A DNA stretch of 64,000 nt from Vigna angularis (taxonomy: Eukaryota; Streptophyta; Magnoliopsida; Fabales; Fabaceae). Positions 23,520 through 35,083 of the stretch are shown here, in pieces. The first letter of the stretch is position 1. Each line of letters starts with the position of its first letter. Both the position numbers and the translations under genes were made by a program. The DNA lies in contig NC_068979.1 in assembly GCF_016808095.1 (NCBI RefSeq), positions 11,741,001 to 11,805,000 of the forward strand, given 5' to 3'. The notes beneath the pieces were generated by a model. That model made no database searches. It saw only the letters and a program-made list of their open reading frames with translations, and was not told the DNA's origin.

Positions 23520-24150
23520 GAGTTGAAGATTCGGCCTTTTGAACGTCCGTGCTGGAGGGGGACGAACGTTTACTATATATAGACGTCCGTCCCCCTCCAG
23601 GACGGACGTTCAAGGGCTGACAGGGTAGTTGAACCCATTAGTCTCTTGAACGTCCATCTTGGAAGGGGACAGACGTCTATATATAGTAAACGTCCGTCCC
23701 CCTCCAGGACGGATCAAGAGGCTGACGGGTTGAACTACTCTGTCAGCCTCTTGAACGTCCGTCTTGGAGGGGGACAGACGTTTACTATATATAGATGTCC
23801 GTCCCCCTCCAGGACGGACGTTCAAGGGCTGACAGGGTAGTTGAACCCATCAGTCTCTTGAACGTCCGTCCTGGAGGGGGACGGACGTCTATATATAGTA
23901 AACGTTCGTCCCCCTCCAGGACGGACGTTCAAGAGGCTGACGGGTTGAACTACTCTGTCAGCCTCTTGAACGTCTGTCCTGGAGGGGGACGGACGTTTAC
24001 TATATATAGACGTGCGTCCCCCTCCAAGACGGACTTTCAAGAGGCTGACAGGGTAATTCAACCCGTCAGCCCTTGAACGTCCGTCTTGGAGGGGGCCGGA
24101 CGTCTACTTTATATAGACGTCCATCCCCCGCCACAACAGACGTTCAAAAG
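23520..24150. repeat. Array of ~80-110 bp palindromes
   Basis: Units run CTTGAACGTCCGTCCTGGAG, then a TATATATAG centre, then the complement CTCCAGGACGGACGTTCAAG, with CTGACGGG/GTCAGCC linkers. Each unit is nearly its own reverse complement, so both strands read alike. Confidence 0.9.
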
Positions 24151-24332
24151 ACGTTTAAAATAAGGACATACACACCAAAACGCGAACCCGCGAGGAGTTA
24201 TGCGAACTCGTGAGAGTTCCCTCTGCGCCTTGCATTTCCAGGTTGGTTTTTATCTGTTTTGGACCATTTAATCTTACTTTTATTCCGATTAAATTGTTTA
24301 GTGATGAAATATCTTTCATTTGGACCGATTAA

Positions 24333-25861
24333 CACTAGTACAATAAAGCATAAAGGCACCGGTTGTAAATGTGTATAGACCTCGGTTCTACAACCGAGGC
24401 ATTCGAAGGCGAAGTAAAAAATTTAAGGTTTATGCTTCGGTTATTGACCGAGATAAATAGAAACAAAAATATGCCTCGGTTATCTAAGAACCGAGGCAAT
24501 AGCGTATATGGTTTTTTTTTCCAGACTTTCCTCGTTCTCGTTCATTCATGCCAATCAAACTCAATTTCCCATTCAGCTCCAGAATCTAACACAACCAAGA
24601 ACAAGAAAATCATAGCAGAAATCATGAACTCCATCTAACTAAACCCAGTATTACAACAGATGCAGCAGAAAATCAATAACTCCATCTAACAGAAAATCAT
24701 AACAGAAATCATCTAACTCAATTTCCCAGTATTACAACAACCAATAATCGTCAACAATCTGTCCAAATTACAACCCACAAATTACAATGAGAAAAAAATC
24801 AGATTCAGAAACTCAAATATAGAGATATGAAGCTTAAGCTGAAGAAACTCAGAAGCAGAGACGAAGAAACTCTGAAGGTGACCTTCGCTGTGGCCTCCTT
24901 CCGCGAATCCTCCGTCCACCGCCACAGATCCGCCCTTCGCCCCTCCATGCACGCCACCGCCGCGTCCTCGCCGCCGCTGCGTCCTCGTCGCCGTTGCGTT
25001 CGCGGTGTGACCTAGCCGCCACCTCGCCTCCACAAAAACCACCGCGATTCGTAGATCGATGAACCTCCCACCAAACACCTTAGATCGCGCCTCCCCTCCG
25101 CTTTCGACGCCGGCCACCATCGCGACTCCCCTCCGATTTCGAAGCCGGCCACCATCGCGCCCCCTTCGCTTTCGACGCCGACCACCATCGCGCCTCTCCT
25201 CCGCTTTCAACGCCCGCCACCATCGCGTCTCGTCCTCGCACCGTGGCTGTCAAGTGGGAGAGGAGAAGAGAGATCAGAGTGGGAACGAGAGGGGAGATGA
25301 GAGTGGGAACGAGAGGGGAGATGAGAGTGAGATGAGAGTGAGACGAGAGATAAAGGAGGGAGTGAGATCTGGAGGAAAGAAGGGAGAGCGAGGGAGCGAG
25401 GGTGGGGAGGAAGAAGGAAAGGAGGGAGAGCGAGGGAGCGAGGGTGGGGAGGAAGAAGGAAAGGAGGGAGAGCAGGGAGCGAGAGTGGGAGTGAGATCTG
25501 GGGAAAGGAGGGAGAGGAGGGAGCGAGAGTGGGAGTGAGATCTGGAGGAAGAAGGAAATGAAAGGTCAGTTAAAATACGTGCATATGACTCGGTTCTCTC
25601 TCACCCGAAACAATAGATGCGTATAGGTCTCGGTTCTACATCTAACCGAGGCATATAATCCTCATAAAAAAATGAAAAAAGAATATAAAATGACTATATA
25701 CCTCGGTTTCCGTTTAAACCGAGGCATAAACACTGTTTCGTAGCTTTTAGACTTCGGTCGTTGCTTTAACCGAGGTAATATGCCACCGTATTTTCATAGG
25801 CTTCGGTTTCACCTAAACCGATGCCTATAACGCGAGTTTAAAACCAACTTTTTTACTAGTG
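24333..25861. mobile_element. Nested CACTA element, CACTAGTACAATAAAG family
   Basis: Starts CACTAGTACAATAAAG and ends CTTTTTTACTAGTG. The target duplication is TAA (24330-24332 and 25862-25864). Subterminal hairpins such as CCTCGGTTCTACAACCGAGG match those in 21389-22770. It lies inside 23332-26319 and is therefore younger. No transposase. Confidence 0.88.
25250..25555. repeat. Purine-rich minisatellite
   Basis: GAGTGGGAACGAGAGGGGA repeats, then a ~50-bp unit (GGGAGAGCGAGGGAGCGAGG) at least twice. Almost pure G/A on this strand. The resulting Arg/Glu/Gly-rich frames are not credible proteins. Confidence 0.85.
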
Positions 25862-26027
25862 TAAAAATCGTTTTCGGTGCATTTTGGTGCAGTTTGTTGC
25901 GTGTTCTTGGGCGGCGTTTTTTGGCCTACGTTTTAGGTCGTTTACTCCTCCATCTTCCTCCATTTTCATTTCGAATCTACTCTTCAGACGTGTTGCAGTG
26001 CACAAACAAACGTCCAAACCCTGTAAT

Positions 26028-26071
26028 CCTAAATAACCCTAAATAACCCGTAAATAACCCTAAATAACCCG
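26028..26071. repeat. Short CCTAAATAACC repeat, telomere-like
   Basis: CCTAAATAACCCTAAATAAC repeated about four times, close to the plant telomere unit CCCTAAA with an extra TAA. It lies near the right end of the CACTA element. Confidence 0.6.
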
Positions 26072-26319
26072 TCTAATAAAGCCCTTTCTGCAGTAGTGTA
26101 TAGACGTCCGAGAGGTTCACAGTGGACGTCTATATAGACGTCCGGCCTGACACAGCGGACGTCCATATAGACGTCCGACCTGACACAACGGACGCCTATA
26201 TAGACGTGCGGCCTGACACAACGGACGTCTACATAGACGTCACCCGGAAAGACGTCAGTCAAACGTCGGACGTCAAAAAGCCTAAAGAACAGACGTCTAT
26301 AGCCCTTTCTGCACTAGTG

Positions 26320-27972
26320 TATGAAAAGATGCAGCACAGGCTGGGGTTTTGAGCCTGTTGGTCCTTATAAGTCTGAACCACATAACTCATAGCTTGTGCA
26401 GGCTTATGACGAGACAGGGTGGCCCGTGTGCATGCGAACAATTCAAAACCCTAATTGTTTTCTCCCAAAATGTATCTCACTCACTTATTATTTGTTTTGT
26501 GTTCATTTTCTGCTTTTGAAATCTTCTTTATCTCGTGAAGCACAATACTCAGTGTCTCATTCATTATCTCTTCTTGTCTTGCAGAAACACTCACATAGCA
26601 GTCCCAACTATTTCATGTATGACTACTAAGTTTGATGAGAATGTAATAATATGGAATTTCAACCACTTCATTTTGCTAAAACTTTTGAATCAGGTATGAA
26701 AATTGTGAAAATTTTTCAACCACTACATAAAGGTGAATAAAAGGAAATTTCGTAGAGTATCAAATTTTCCATTAATTGATAAAAAAAATCAAGTCAAGTA
26801 TGTGAGTCAGCCTATAGGCTTGCGTGCCAATTCCAATGCAGGGAAAATCAATATTTGTAGCCTGCATATTTTATGTGGACGGGCTAGTCCATCCTACATA
26901 TTGTAGGCCAAGTGTAGGTTAGGCCTAAACGGGTTAGGCTGACGTGCATTGCCACCCCTAATCAACTTGTGACCTATTGGCTAACACCAAGTTAGTTTTT
27001 GTATAATCGAATAAGGTTATTGTATCCCAATGGATTTAGCAAGTATGTTGGTTGTTTGTTTTCGGAATTTTTGTATGAAAATATTGAAAGTAGTATATAT
27101 TATATAGATCAAGTAGAAAGGACGCTATGATTGAATTTCATCTCATCCTCTTTAGCTACACCACTATTGATGTTGTCTATTTACTATGCAAATTATCAAT
27201 GGCTTGAGTACTTTAAGGTAGATTTAGGCCTATTCTTGGAACTTAGAACCTAATAAGAACTTTTAAACATAGTGTGATTCCTCCACTTTTGTAGAATGAA
27301 AAGTTTCCTTAAGTGCATGAGTCTTTCATCCTCTAGATTAAATGGGAACTTTTAATTATTATGAGATTATTTGATCAGACTAGAGTTTCAGACCAGCCTT
27401 CCAAATCAATCTAAATCGGTTAAAATGAGTTGTCAATTCATCGTTAATATCCATTATTAAATTGCTTTAAATCATCATAAAATAATCAATTTCTTATCTT
27501 TTTCGTTATTCAATACCTCATTCTATAATTATAAGCTAAAAGAGATTGTTTACTTATAAAATATGAGTAATTAAGGCATAATAAATGTGAGATTTATATG
27601 GAAAATTAACCAATTTTAGACATTTATCATTAGATTTCTAATTCATCTTGAAATTAAGAATGACAAAATATAAGCATGTTAAAATTGACATAGATATGAC
27701 TAAACAATGGAAAAGAATGTGTTTACTTGGTGTCATTTCCTCATTTATGTTATTCAATCCACATCAACAAAATATAAAATCAATTTATACCATTAAAAAG
27801 GATGTAAATTTCATCTTACAAACCAATTTTGGAAGGTTGAATTATGTTTAAAATTCACTACTTAAAATAGTATCAAATTCATTTGATTAGTATTTAGTCT
27901 TACACTTCATATTTATATATGTAAATGTGAGAAGTACATGATCTCGGATCAACTAAACATAAAACAAATTTA

Positions 27973-28030
<58 letters not shown>

Positions 28031-28109
28031 GGATATAAACACCATCTTATTATAAATTAGTTTCTTATTATAAATTAGTTTTGTAAGATTAAATAGAATT
28101 TAAAATTTT
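26320..28109. other. AT-rich intergenic with a hAT-MITE-like remnant
   Basis: 26790-26968 (GGGCTAGTCCATCC ... GCATTGCCACCCCTA) resembles the right part of a common legume hAT MITE (TAGGGGTGGCAATG termini). (TA)n at 27977-28028. No gene recognised. Confidence 0.45.
27977..28028. repeat. (TA)n microsatellite
   Basis: About 26 TA units. Confidence 0.9.
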
Positions 28110-29096
28110 GCCTTGTCCATCTTTAAATTTGTGACATCATTTTGTAAGAATTTTTTCTAAAAAAACCTTAGTGTTTCACTTATATTAAAGGGATATGCTT
28201 AAATATTTAATAATTCAAACCACTTTTTATTCATTGCTTTGAACTTCCGTATAGACAATTTGCTGACTTAAGTATCAGAGAACTTTTGGTAGGTACCCAC
28301 CCCTCCAGATGGTGGAGTGAAGACGAAGACTAGAAGAAGTTGCTACCAGATGATATCAAAGAAGAAATTGTGTAGGTGTTTAAACTGACTCGACCTCGTA
28401 CCCAAAACAAAGGTAATTTGTAGTTTTTTAAATAACATAATTCTTGGTTTGTTTTATCAACAACCACGATCCTTTCATTGAAGTAAAATTAATTTTATCA
28501 ACTTTAATCAAACCATTTTTGAAGGTGCAGTGGGCTTTAAATGACCTTTCCTTGTCCTCATAATTGGATTCTCAATTCGATTTAATTTAAAAGATGGATT
28601 TTCTTTTGATATTCTTGTAACTATTTTTATAAGATAAATATTAATGTTGACTTCCAAACACATTGGACTAGACGAATTGTCAAGAATTAGTCCGGTCTAT
28701 TTTTAACAAAAATAAAGTAAAGCAGGATTGAAGTTGACGAGACTTTTCTTTTTCTTTTTTCTCTCTTTTTCATCAGGACAATGGTAATTTTATTCAATTA
28801 AAATACGTGCAATGATGCACTGAGCTAGCATGAAAATAAACTAACATACATTATTGGTGTTTTTTCTTATCAGATCAATTTGGTTCGTTCAACTTCGCAT
28901 AAGAATTTTCATATTAAGCCTATTAAAAAAAAACAAACTATAATATAAAAAAAGGCAGCAAGGTGGATTAAAATAATTAGTTTCCAATGGTGATGGTTGG
29001 GTAAACCCTTGACTTGGTAAATGTTTCACAATTTTTACTTTATATCCTATAAGTAAAATAAGCATATATTATAGGAATGTTGATAATATAGTAAAG

Positions 29097-29100
<4 letters not shown>

Positions 29101-29191
<91 letters not shown>
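29101..29191. repeat. (TA)n microsatellite
   Basis: About 45 TA units. The matching place in unit 1 (~7.48 kb) has only ATATAT, so the run expanded in unit 2. Confidence 0.9.
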
Positions 29192-29192
<1 letters not shown>

Positions 29193-30130
29193 CTTTGATT
29201 GGCGTATAGATAAGAAAACATGTATGTGGATTAAATTTTTAAAATTTCAAGCTAAATAAAAAGAAAAGTGGAATTAAAATACAGATACAATTTTAAATTT
29301 AGTTTAAATTAGAATATAAATTAATAAATCTATATTCAATTATAATAGTATAATATTTAATAAATTCAATTTTATATGAATTATTTTTGTTGTTATATTT
29401 TTATTAAATAATTAAGATATTTTTCAGGATTAAATAGTTGACTTAAAGAAAGAAAATGATCATAACAATTAATAATGATAGTTTTATAGTTTCTTCTATC
29501 CTAAAATAGACGAGAAGAAGATTTGACATGAACAAATCATAAACAAACTTACATAAGAAATTAATACATCTTTAATTTCAAACTTATTTATTTACTATTT
29601 ATGTATTATCCAATTTTATATGTTTTGAAGATTCTTAATAGAAAATGTTCATTTTTTATATACTATTTTTTCTTATTGTCGGAGTATTTTGTTTATAATT
29701 TTTTTTTCTCCTTTTATCATGTGCTTAATGAACGCCCATGTTTTATATTTTTTTATTTAGTCAGTAAAATATTATAGAACTGGTTCAAGATGTACCTTAT
29801 AAGTGTCCATACAAAATATAAGAGGTCTAAACACAGCCAATTAAACTACGTATGCTTTCTATTTATTTTAAATATAACGACTTATTACTTATTTAATTTT
29901 CTTCTTTTTTAAATATTAGTGTCTAAAAGTCAAAGAATGATTTATATGATAGACAAACTTTGGGTGGAAATATATTTTTAAACAAGTCGAATATATACTA
30001 AATAAAGATATTTATAAAAGTTAAATACATGCTCCAAATACAAAATAGACCTTTTAAGTATGATAAAATGTTTCGGTATGGTTGAAATTTCTAACTCAAA
30101 ACATTCAAAGTTGTCCGCTCCATTATCTAG

Positions 30131-31682
30131 CACTAGTGCAGAACGGGCTATAGACGTCCGTTCTGTGGGCCTTTTGACGTCCGACCTCCAACGGACGTCT
30201 ATGCGGGTAACATCTATGTAGATGTCCGTTGTGCCAGGTCGGACGTTTATATAAACGTCCGTTGTGTTAGGCCGGACGTCTATATAAACGTCCACTATGT
30301 CAGGCCGGACGTTTATATAGACGTCCGTTGTGTCAGGCCGGACGTCTATATAGACATCCGGCGCCTCGACCCTTGACGTCTACTTGGCTGTATTGTTAGT
30401 GGTAGGGGCTGGGGGGTTGGACGTCCGTTTGTGCACTGCCAGAACGGCCTAAGAATGTAGCCCAAAAACAGTCAAAGGGAGGGAAATCGAGGAGGGAACG
30501 GCGTAAAACGTAGCCCAAAAACAGTCAAAGAATCCGCCCAAGAACACGCAAGAGACTGCAAAAAAACGTACCGAAAACGATTTTTATTCGGTTCAAATCA
30601 AAGGTATTTCATCACAGAGCAATGTAATCGGATTGAAAGTCAATTTAAACGGTCCAAAAGAGAGAAAACACACCTGGAAAATCAATGGCGCAGACAGCGT
30701 TCGCGGGGGGAAGACGAGCGTAACTGCTCGCGGGTTCGCATTTACAATATTAATACTATTATAGACGTCCGCGCCCTCCCAGGACGGACGTTCAAGTGGC
30801 TGACATGGGGAGTTGAACCTGTCAGCTTCTTGAACGTCCGGCCCCCTCCAGGAGACGTCTATAATTCAGTGTGGAGACGTCCGTCCTGGAGGGGCCCGGA
30901 CGTCTATAATATAATAGACGTCCGTCCTGGAGAGGCTGACATGGGGAGTTGAACCTGTCAGCCTCTTGAAGTCCGTCCTGGAGGGGGCCGAAAGTTTACT
31001 ATATATAGACGTCCGGCCCCCTCCAGGACGGACGTTCAAAAGGCTGACAGGTTCAACTCTTCAACTCCACCAGTCAGCCTCTTGAACGTCCGTCCTAGAG
31101 GGGGACGGACGTCTATATATAGTAAACGTCCGGCCCCCTCTAGGACGGACGTTCAAGAGGCTGACTGGTTCAACTTCCCATGTCAGCCACTTGAACGTCC
31201 ATCCTGGAGGGGGACGGACGTCTATAGTACACGTCCGTCCCCCTCCAGGACGGACGTTCAAGTGGCTGACATGGGGAGTTGAACCAGTCAGCCTCTTGAA
31301 CGTCCGTCTTGGAGGGGGCCGGACGTTTACTATATATAGACGTCCGTCCCCCTCAAAGACGGACGTTCAAAAGGCTGACACGTTCAACTCTTCAACTCCA
31401 CCAGTCAGCCTCTTGAACGTCCGTCCTGGAGGGAGACGGACGTCTATATATAGTAAACTTTCGGCCCCCTCCAGGAGGGACTTCAAGAGGCTGACAGGTT
31501 CAACTCCCCATGTCAGCCTCTCCAGGACGGACGTCTATTATATTATAGACGTCCGGGCCCCTCCAGGACGGACGTCTCCACACTGAATTATTTACATTTA
31601 TGCCACCGGTCAATTATTTACGTTGGGGTTTTGGTGGACGGACGTCTATGGGGTAACGTTAAAGATCAATTTTCCACTAGTG
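30131..31682. mobile_element. CACTA element, CACTAGTGCAGAA family, 1552 bp
   Basis: Starts CACTAGTGCAGAACGGG; the complement of the right end is CACTAGTGGAAAATTG. The target duplication is TAG (30128-30130 and 31683-31685). The interior is the same GACGTCCGTCC palindrome array as 23332-26319, in the opposite orientation. No transposase. Present only in duplication unit 2. Confidence 0.88.
30750..31580. repeat. Palindrome array of the CACTA interior
   Basis: Repeats of GAACGTCCGTCCTGGAGG and complement with TATATATAG centres and GTCAGCCTCTTGAAC linkers. Strand-symmetric, like 23520-24150. Confidence 0.88.
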
Positions 31683-31685
31683 TAG

Positions 31686-31955
31686 GTTACACTATTCTTT
31701 CCCTTCTCCTTGTCCTAGTCGTGGGGATGTCTGCCTTTTTCGTAAGACATATATTTATAAATATTATAATGATCTTACCATTAGGTCTGGCCTATTAATG
31801 ACCAATAAATGACTATTATTCTCCTTTACTGCCAATTAATTGCTATTATTGCCCAGATTAATTACCAGTTAATGACTGTTCTGGATTGGTAGGTTCCTTG
31901 CTGGATGGTCGATCGCTCGGTCCTTGGCTGATCGAGTGGTCATACAGTATACAAG
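31686..31955 (-). mobile_element. LTR fragment, gypsy-type
   Basis: On the - strand a purine tract (GGCTTGGGGGGCT) is followed by TGTATACTGTATGACC, the usual polypurine-tract/LTR junction. A TATAAATA-type box follows. It ends against the CACTA element. No TSD seen. Confidence 0.5.
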
Positions 31956-32059
31956 CCCCCCAAGCCCGAGCACGATATAATGTGCGAAGGGGTTTTAGGT
32001 AATATGCTTTCGATGTGGATTAATTTTACCTTCGACACGTCTCTTTGTATATTGTTGTA

Positions 32060-32275
32060 CGTTTAACCAGTCGCTAAGTAAGGCAGGAGTTGGAAAAGTT
32101 CCCTGACCAGTTCTGAGTGATTGGAAGGAGTTGGAAAACATTCCCTGTCAACTGGTTGAAGGTAAGTCAGGAGTTGAAAAACGTTCCCTAACCGCTTGTG
32201 AAAGGTTTGACAAGTGTTGAAAAACGTTCTCTACTGGCTAGTTGAAGGTAAGTTAGGAGTTGAAAAACGGATTAA
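32060..32275. repeat. Degenerate ~55-bp tandem repeat
   Basis: AGGAGTTGGAAAAGTTCCCT and AGGAGTTGAAAAACGTTCCCT recur with GTTGAAGGTAAGT between, three to four units, next to the polypurine tract. Tandem repeats at this position are known for Tat-lineage gypsy elements. Confidence 0.6.
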
Positions 32276-32379
32276 AGGACCTTTCAAATCACTTATTTCA
32301 AAGATCCCCTCCCCAAATCCAATTGAGGTCCCTACAACGTTATATTTTCCCTCGCCCAAGAGCTCGACCCTTAATCTTT

Positions 32380-33290
32380 TTCTTTCCTTATTGATACCCC
32401 TCAGTTTCATGGGTATTGATCTCTTCTTTCCAAAGCCTGAACGTTGGATGTCAGGCTTGGGTTCCTACAGGATACAGATGTTGGTCCTTCGCATCTCCTT
32501 GACTTCTCTTCCATTTGGTTCATGTTCCTGATATTGGTGAACAAGTCATCCTCTTTCCCAACCTTTTTAACATCATGAGCCATGAAGCTTGTAAACACAA
32601 CAAAATACTCAAATCAGTTCAAAAAGCATTCGAATATAACAAATTTTCTTTACACTCATCCCTAAACTCAAAAAATTGGATTACTGCATAAATAAATTCT
32701 AACAATATGTTAGGTTGGCATCCTTTGGGGTAACTTCTCCAACACTTTTATGACTTTTCGGTCCTCCACAAACAGGGTATCCCAGGTTCATTCTTAGTAT
32801 CATAAAGGGTTGTCGGTTTAGTAAAAATAAACCTTTTGTTCTCTTTATCATCATAAAAGTGAAACTGACCACTCTAGTTGATCACCACATGAAAAAATCT
32901 CTTCTTAATTTTTTTAAAAAAAGTCTGAATATGGATCAAATAATGAAGCCTTCGACTTCCATATTAGTGAAACTCACGCCACTAGTTCCTGAGGATGTGT
33001 GAAATAGAAATACAAAAAAACACTCAGGGGACAAGTTTAGGTATAAAGATTAGCTTGAAAGCTTTGATATATCCCCACCCGTTGGGGTGCAATTTTATTG
33101 GTGCCACATTTACAAGGCGAAGAACATCCCTTTGTGAACTCATCAAATGATAATGAGACATGAAGTTGTGTAAAATTGTTCGTATAAACATAGAAGAAAT
33201 CGTCCTCATAACTTTCCTTGCCATGACAGATGCAGTCAATGACATACTCTTTTCAGTGAATTGATATCCTCTGACACCTCATGCCTGAAG
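32380..33290 (-). pseudogene. Putative gypsy-type transposon protein (PF04195-like), decayed
   Basis: On the - strand near 33140-33050 the conceptual protein reads DVLRLVNVAPIKLHPNGWGY followed by IKAFKLIF. The combination LRxxNVAPxQLHPNxWxxxxAF is the hallmark of the plant putative gypsy-type transposon N-terminal domain. Further down, the - strand gives FHFYDDKENKRFIF and other fragments in shifting frames with several stops. Its C-terminal relative may be the coiled-coil fragment at 4657-4991. Not functional. Confidence 0.6.
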
Positions 33291-33430
33291 TAATTGTTAT
33301 GCGACCAAGACTCAAGTAGTCGAGCCCATTTGTAGTTTGACATTTGGGAAAGAACCTCAACGCCACACTTCAATTACAGAGCACTGTCACTCTTTGTATG
33401 CCTTCAGTGCATAAAAAGACTAGGGGGCTG

Positions 33431-33930
33431 ATGTACTGTGTATAGTCATAGGCCCTTTGATCCTACTAATCATGGCCTACAACTCAAGTATACATGATAC
33501 TGGTTATCGGACACCTAGTGTTGGATAGCCTACAACCAACACGACAACCTTGAGATACTTTGTGAAGGGCCATCAAGTCGAATTATCAAATGTCGGATTC
33601 GCCAAAGACCTTATTTGCTAAAGCAAGACTTAGCCAAAGACAAGCCTGACTTCCCAGGTAGGTTGATCATTGACCTTAAGGTCAATGAACCTATAATTGT
33701 TGCTCATTCGAATGGGCCATAGTCAACAAGGTACGCCTATAAACATTTATTTTAATGGTAGTTTGACTTTACTTTTACATTTAATTCAGATTTGACAAGA
33801 ATCTCTGATCAATTGTTGACTTGATCGTTAGAGAATCTTTTGAAGGTATCCCCTTTGATGGTAGAAAAAGAAGGCATGGAAGATGGATACCGAATAATGA
33901 AAAAGTGGTGTCGAGATAATAACTTTATAA
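33431..33930 (+). mobile_element. LTR start, opposite orientation
   Basis: AGACTAGGGGGCTGA then TGTACTGTGTATAGTCAT: a polypurine tract and LTR start on the + strand, similar in its first 20 bases to the - strand LTR ending at 31955. The right end was not found. Confidence 0.4.
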
Positions 33931-35083
33931 CAGTACAAGAAAATACTATATTACCGATGAATTATTACCAACGACTCATGATTCGTCGATAAAACACATA
34001 CTTATTGACAGGTCTATGGTCGTTGGCAATGGATACCGACAAATATATTCGCTGGTAATATCATCGATAAACGTCATCACTCATTATCAGCGGGCGATAA
34101 CCGTTAGTAAGTTTTTCAAGTTTATGAAATCAGAATCTGGTTTCCCTTTGCCCCCATTTTCGTTTTCCACCAAAAACCCTTCCCCAAACCTCCTCCAACC
34201 CTCAATCCGAACACCCCAGGTGGTGGCACTATGATGGATGTTGGTGGCGGTGGTGTGGGGATAGTGGCGTGACCCTGATGGCGAAATGCGCGGCGGTGGT
34301 GGTGCGAGCGTGATGGTGGTAGCACGACAGTGGTGGCGCGAGGGTGGCACAAGGGTGGCACGAGGGTCCTATTGGGTGGCGGTGGTCATTGAGTCACAGT
34401 GGCTGCTGGTGGTGGAAGGCTCGTGGTTGTCCAGAAACCCTAAACTGGCTTTGGAGGGATGATGGAGGTAAGTCTGTGTTGAATGGATTGCCTTCTTGTT
34501 TTGGTTCTGAAATTAGTTTAATGGATTGCCAATGATGCTTGCTGCCAATTAGAAATTGGTTCGTAATTGATTTGTTATTACAATTATGCTTGCTACAAAA
34601 TTGGAATTGGTTTAATGGATCACCTTGACTTAAATATGTTTTAGTGGTAGCTGTTATAGGTTTGGTTTTCGTATCTTTTTGCATTCTAGATTAGCCATTG
34701 TAATTGCAATCTAAACTCGTTTTTTGTTGTTGTCGAAGGTTTGTGCTTGCTATATCTTCGTCGAGGGAGAGTTCGTGATTGTGTAGAAGCCCTAAATTAT
34801 TAGTTGGCTCACAGACCATCGAGGTAAGTTTTGAGTCATTCCTTGTTTGTATTTAAGTGCTAAAGGTCCAGGTTTCTATTTAAGTGTCGCACCTGACCTT
34901 TTAGATATTGGGATAGTAGATAGGAATTTATGATAAAATTTATAGAATTGATCAATATATCACTGGTAATGGTTACCGTCAGTAAAATTACCGACGGATA
35001 TTTGATCCTCGATAACCGTGAAAAATAGTCCATTAATTGTTATCAATGAATTTTGTTCGTCGGTATTTTTCATTTTTTTAGTA
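33931..35083. mobile_element. CACTA-like non-autonomous element, ends decayed
   Basis: Starts CAGTACAAGAAAATAC, one change from CACTACAAGAAAA. The right end GGTATTTTTCATTTTTTTAG is a decayed complement. TAA flanks both sides. Subterminal ACCGACG/CGTCGGTA motifs occur at both ends. The interior includes a GGTGGTGG-rich region giving spurious Pro/His-rich frames. No transposase. Confidence 0.5.

Larger units (their letters stand above)
23332..26319. mobile_element. CACTA element, CACTAGTGCAGAA family, holding a nested CACTA
   Basis: Starts CACTAGTGCAGAATTG and ends TTTCTGCACTAGTG. Flanking 3-mers are CAT and TAT (2/3 match). A second, slightly decayed end (TTTCTGCAGTAGTG) lies at 26085-26098. 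Removing the nested element 24333-25861 leaves about 1.46 kb. The interior is an array of GACGTCCGTCC palindromes. The same family, in the opposite orientation, sits at 30131-31682; the two share TTTACGTTGGGGTTTTGGTG-type sequence next to one end. Confidence 0.75.

Noticed and set aside
23610..24076. Open frames on both strands giving repeated RPGGGRT-SIYSKRPSPSRTDVQEAD peptides (also at 31061-31586)
   Set aside because: They come from strand-symmetric palindrome arrays in CACTA elements. Both strands give nearly the same peptide, which is a property of the DNA repeat and not of a gene.
25059..25538. 159-residue frame rich in Glu/Gly/Arg
   Set aside because: Purine minisatellite inside a CACTA element; low complexity, no domain.
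34087..34361. Pro/His-rich frames on the - strand
   Set aside because: Translation of GGTGGTGG-type repeats in a CACTA-like element; overlapping frames are equally open.
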